IMG/VR virus record: IMGVR_UViG_3300022674_000006
Location: 1 to 25,628 of that record
DNA length: 25,628 nucleotides
Direction: 5' to 3' (one strand)
Source of the DNA: a virus
The notes beneath the pieces were generated by a model, which ran no database searches, was not told where the DNA came from, and saw only the letters and a program-made list of their open reading frames with translations. Positions 24,357 to 25,628 of this stretch are shown here, piece after piece. A program made the position numbers and the translations under genes. Position 1 is the stretch's first letter; each line of letters starts with the position of its first letter.

Positions 24357-24830
24357 TTATTGAGATAATAACTCACCAATCTTACTTAAAGATTTAGCCA
24401 GTTTATCTTCTGCTGACAAGTGTTGTTCAACTTCTTTTTTGATAGCATTTAGCGTATCTAAAGCTTCTTTGTTTGCTACTACTAAGATTCTACTCTTAAT
24501 ATCATCAACCCAAGCTTTCTCTGTTGAACCAGCTATCTTAAATGGTGGTGTTTTTATACCTTCAGGTAAAATAGCTTTAGCTGATTCAGCATATGCTCTT
24601 GCTTTTCCTACTACAGAAGAATGAGCCATAATAAGAATATCTGTCTTATTAATGTTTTTAATATAACCAAAACCAGGTAGTTCACCTGTTGTTTGTGGCT
24701 CTTTAGGCATTCCTCCTCTTAATTTAGAAATCTGTCTGTTAACTTCTTCTAATAATGCAGGAACATCAGATTTTGTCATGTTTGCTAAATCCCATTGTTG
24801 TTTTTTAGCTACTTCATTTTCTTTTTTCAT
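24357..24830 (-). CDS. Hypothetical 157-residue helical protein
   Basis: It begins MKKENEVAKKQQWDLANM and contains SDVPALLEEVNRQISKLRGG, GELPGFGYIKNINKTDIL, then helices AESAKAILPEG and IKKEVEQHLSAEDKLAKSL. The pattern suggests a compact helical bundle with short beta segments. Terminator sequence follows immediately, and its start is preceded by an A/T leader (AATTAAAA). No family is recognised. It may be an abundant early protein, because it is flanked by its own terminator. Confidence 0.65.
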   Translation of the reverse strand: MKKENEVAKKQQWDLANMTKSDVPALLEEVNRQISKLRGGMPKEPQTTGELPGFGYIKNINKTDILIMAHSSVVGKARAYAESAKAILPEGIKTPPFKIAGSTEKAWVDDIKSRILVVANKEALDTLNAIKKEVEQHLSAEDKLAKSLSKIGELLSQ

Positions 24831-24850
24831 TTTTAATTTGTATTTAATTA

Positions 24851-25015
24851 TTAATTAATATGCCCATCGGAACTTGTAATTAAATATGCCATTTTATGAT
24901 GAGCTATGTTTTTACCTTGGTCTCGCCAAGTGATATCATGAGCAAATAAAGCTTTTTGTATAGAAATACCATGCTGCTTGTTTTTAATTCTAATTTTACA
25001 TTCAGTATATTTCAT
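24851..25015 (-). CDS. Small hypothetical protein, 54 residues
   Basis: An ATG at 25015 opens MKYTECKIRIKNKQHGISIQ, continuing ALFAHDITWRDQGKNIAHH and ending LITSSDGHIN at the TAA at 24851. It overlaps the upstream gene by 14 bases and fills what would be a gap. The overlap, strand, and composition similar to the neighbouring short genes support it. No function is known. Confidence 0.55.
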   Translation of the reverse strand: MKYTECKIRIKNKQHGISIQKALFAHDITWRDQGKNIAHHKMAYLITSSDGHIN

Positions 25016-25232
25016 AAATTAATCTTGATTCATCATATTGTCTTCGTACTTTTTCTTCAAAAAATATTTGAATCCATTTTAGTCTAAGTTTTTCACCCAT
25101 AGCAACTAATTTATGATTCCTTAAATATTTATAAGCATTATTTAAATGGTCGTCGTCCATACTAGTTACATGAATTTTTTCTCCATTACTAGTAATCCAT
25201 ATTTTTCTTTCAGCATAAGTAGTAGCTTTCAT
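25002..25232 (-). CDS. Small hypothetical protein, 76 residues
   Basis: It starts MKATTYAERKIWITSNGEKIHVTSM and has a basic middle part (YKYLRNHKLVAMGEKLRLKWIQIFFEEKVRRQY). The WITSNGEKIHVT segment is a short beta hairpin. Its start overlaps the stop of the gene at 25229-25420 (ATGA). The second half looks like a charged helix. No family is recognised; early host-takeover proteins often have this size. Confidence 0.6.
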   Translation of the reverse strand: MKATTYAERKIWITSNGEKIHVTSMDDDHLNNAYKYLRNHKLVAMGEKLRLKWIQIFFEEKVRRQYDESRLIYEIY

Positions 25233-25420
25233 GATATAATTTGCATATTTCCTATACCATTTGCTTCGGCATAGATAAATTTGTTATTTAATTCTATCAT
25301 TTCTCTTATATCCTTTAACCTTAAATAATAATAAGGCTTTTCTGGATTTTTATGAGTTAACAATACTATATCTGGTGTTAATACAGGTGACCATTTATAG
25401 TCAGGGTAGTGCATTTGCAT
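25229..25420 (-). CDS. Small hypothetical protein, 63 residues, first gene of the leftward array
   Basis: The first leftward gene in the window begins MQMHYPDYKWSPVLTPDIVLL and continues KNPEKPYYYLRLKDIREMIELNNKFIYAEANGIG. Its ATG at 25420 lies 14 bases from the large hairpin at 25434-25541, so the hairpin would be in the leader of the leftward transcript. A second in-frame ATG lies two codons later. No family is recognised. Confidence 0.6.
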   Translation of the reverse strand: MQMHYPDYKWSPVLTPDIVLLTHKNPEKPYYYLRLKDIREMIELNNKFIYAEANGIGNMQIIS

Positions 25421-25433
25421 GAATAAAAATTCT

Positions 25434-25541
25434 GTAACCGTTCACAGAGCACCGCATCTGCTTTGTTGTCGGGCACTTGAAGTACAAAAGTACGTCTACG
25501 CGCCCGACACCTTGCATCTGCGGCACCCTGTAAACGGATAC
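25434..25541 (-). repeat. 108-base symmetrical inverted repeat, likely leader RNA hairpin
   Basis: The two halves are near-perfect inverted repeats centred at 25487.5, with an apical GTAC-AAAA-GTAC. The outer arm pairs about 23 positions, then come short internal loops and TGTCGGGC with GCCCGACA. Four of the non-matching positions in the outer arm (at 25443, 25448, 25450 and 25451 on the left side) become G-U wobbles only if the RNA is read leftward. This favours function as RNA from the minus strand. It sits between divergent genes and is richer in GC than the rest. A DNA-level role as operator, origin or recombination site is possible. Confidence 0.8.
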
Positions 25542-25568
25542 AAAATTTTAATCAAAAACTTAGAAAAA

Positions 25569-25628
25569 ATGGGAGGAAAAATGAAAGGATCGTTGGCCGT
25601 CAAATTAAATCAACCCGAACCGATCGAT
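25569..25628 (+). CDS. Start of a plus-strand gene (partial)
   Basis: Only the first 16 to 20 codons are inside the window: MGGKMKGSLAVKLNQPEPID, with starts at 25569 or 25581. GGGAGG with an A/T spacer precedes the second ATG, so the 25581 start has a strong Shine-Dalgarno sequence; this differs from the leftward genes. The base composition is also more even. No family can be assigned from so few residues. Confidence 0.5.
   Translation, partial: MGGKMKGSLAVKLNQPEPID

Noticed and set aside
25485-25492. Bacteroidota-type -7 promoter element (TACTTTTG on the minus strand) at the hairpin apex.
   Set aside because: No matching -33 TTTG element at the expected distance, and transcription from here would omit half of the hairpin.
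25434-25541. Integron attC site or plasmid-type recombination site.
   Set aside because: The ends do not match the RYYYAAC and GTTRRRY core sites, and there is no integron cassette gene or integrase nearby.
1-25628. CRISPR array, insertion sequences or long direct repeats.
   Set aside because: No regularly spaced repeats, transposase-like ORF or terminal inverted repeats were seen; the only mobile elements are the three introns and their endonucleases.

Overview
The window looks like about 25.6 kb of an AT-rich double-stranded DNA tailed phage genome. Almost every gene lies on the minus strand in one tightly packed array with start/stop overlaps of 1 to about 30 bases. Ribosome binding sites are mostly not Shine-Dalgarno-like: starts are preceded by A/T-rich stretches. 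Together with the low GC this suggests a Bacteroidota host, which is an inference. Transcription runs from right to left, so the layout is described in that order.

Right edge (25421-25628): a divergent intergenic region holds a 108-base near-perfect symmetrical hairpin. To its right, the only plus-strand gene begins behind a GGGAGG ribosome binding site and runs off the window. To its left come small uncharacterised, probably early genes (23361-25420), with two terminators and a possible small structured RNA (23688-23782).

Replication and recombination block (16830-22663): a small protein that may be a helicase loader, a DnaB/gp4-type helicase core, a Sak4-like P-loop ATPase, an SSB-like protein with an acidic GGDDMPF tail, and a primase with a degenerate zinc-binding segment and an altered Toprim glutamate. 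The helicase gene is split by a group I intron carrying two homing endonuclease genes, one NUMOD4-HNH and one GIY-YIG.

Amide-bond block (9781-16469): gamma-glutamylcyclotransferase-like protein, ATP-grasp ligase, an unknown 292-residue protein, COOH-NH2 ligase type 2, a class II glutamine amidotransferase with a very long acidic extension, and an Amidoligase_2 family protein split by a small ORF-less group I intron. This resembles the phiEco32-type phage amidoligase systems predicted by comparative genomics (Iyer, Aravind and colleagues) to build peptide or amide modifications. The block ends at a strong terminator (9748-9773). It is the most interesting biochemical system in the window.

Nucleotide and nuclease block (1094-9724): PD-(D/E)XK exonuclease, RusA-type resolvase, class II ribonucleotide reductase (split by a third group I intron with an HNH gene), a calcineurin-like phosphatase, a T4 gp55-like late sigma factor candidate, a DEDD 3'-5' exonuclease, and a DUF4406 nucleoside deoxyribosyltransferase-like protein. 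Small hypothetical and exported proteins and one partial gene finish the left end. The 137-291 gap holds no feature I can support.

Three introns split three core genes. Spliced reading frames can be rebuilt for all of them: reductase 834 residues, helicase 371, amidoligase about 469.
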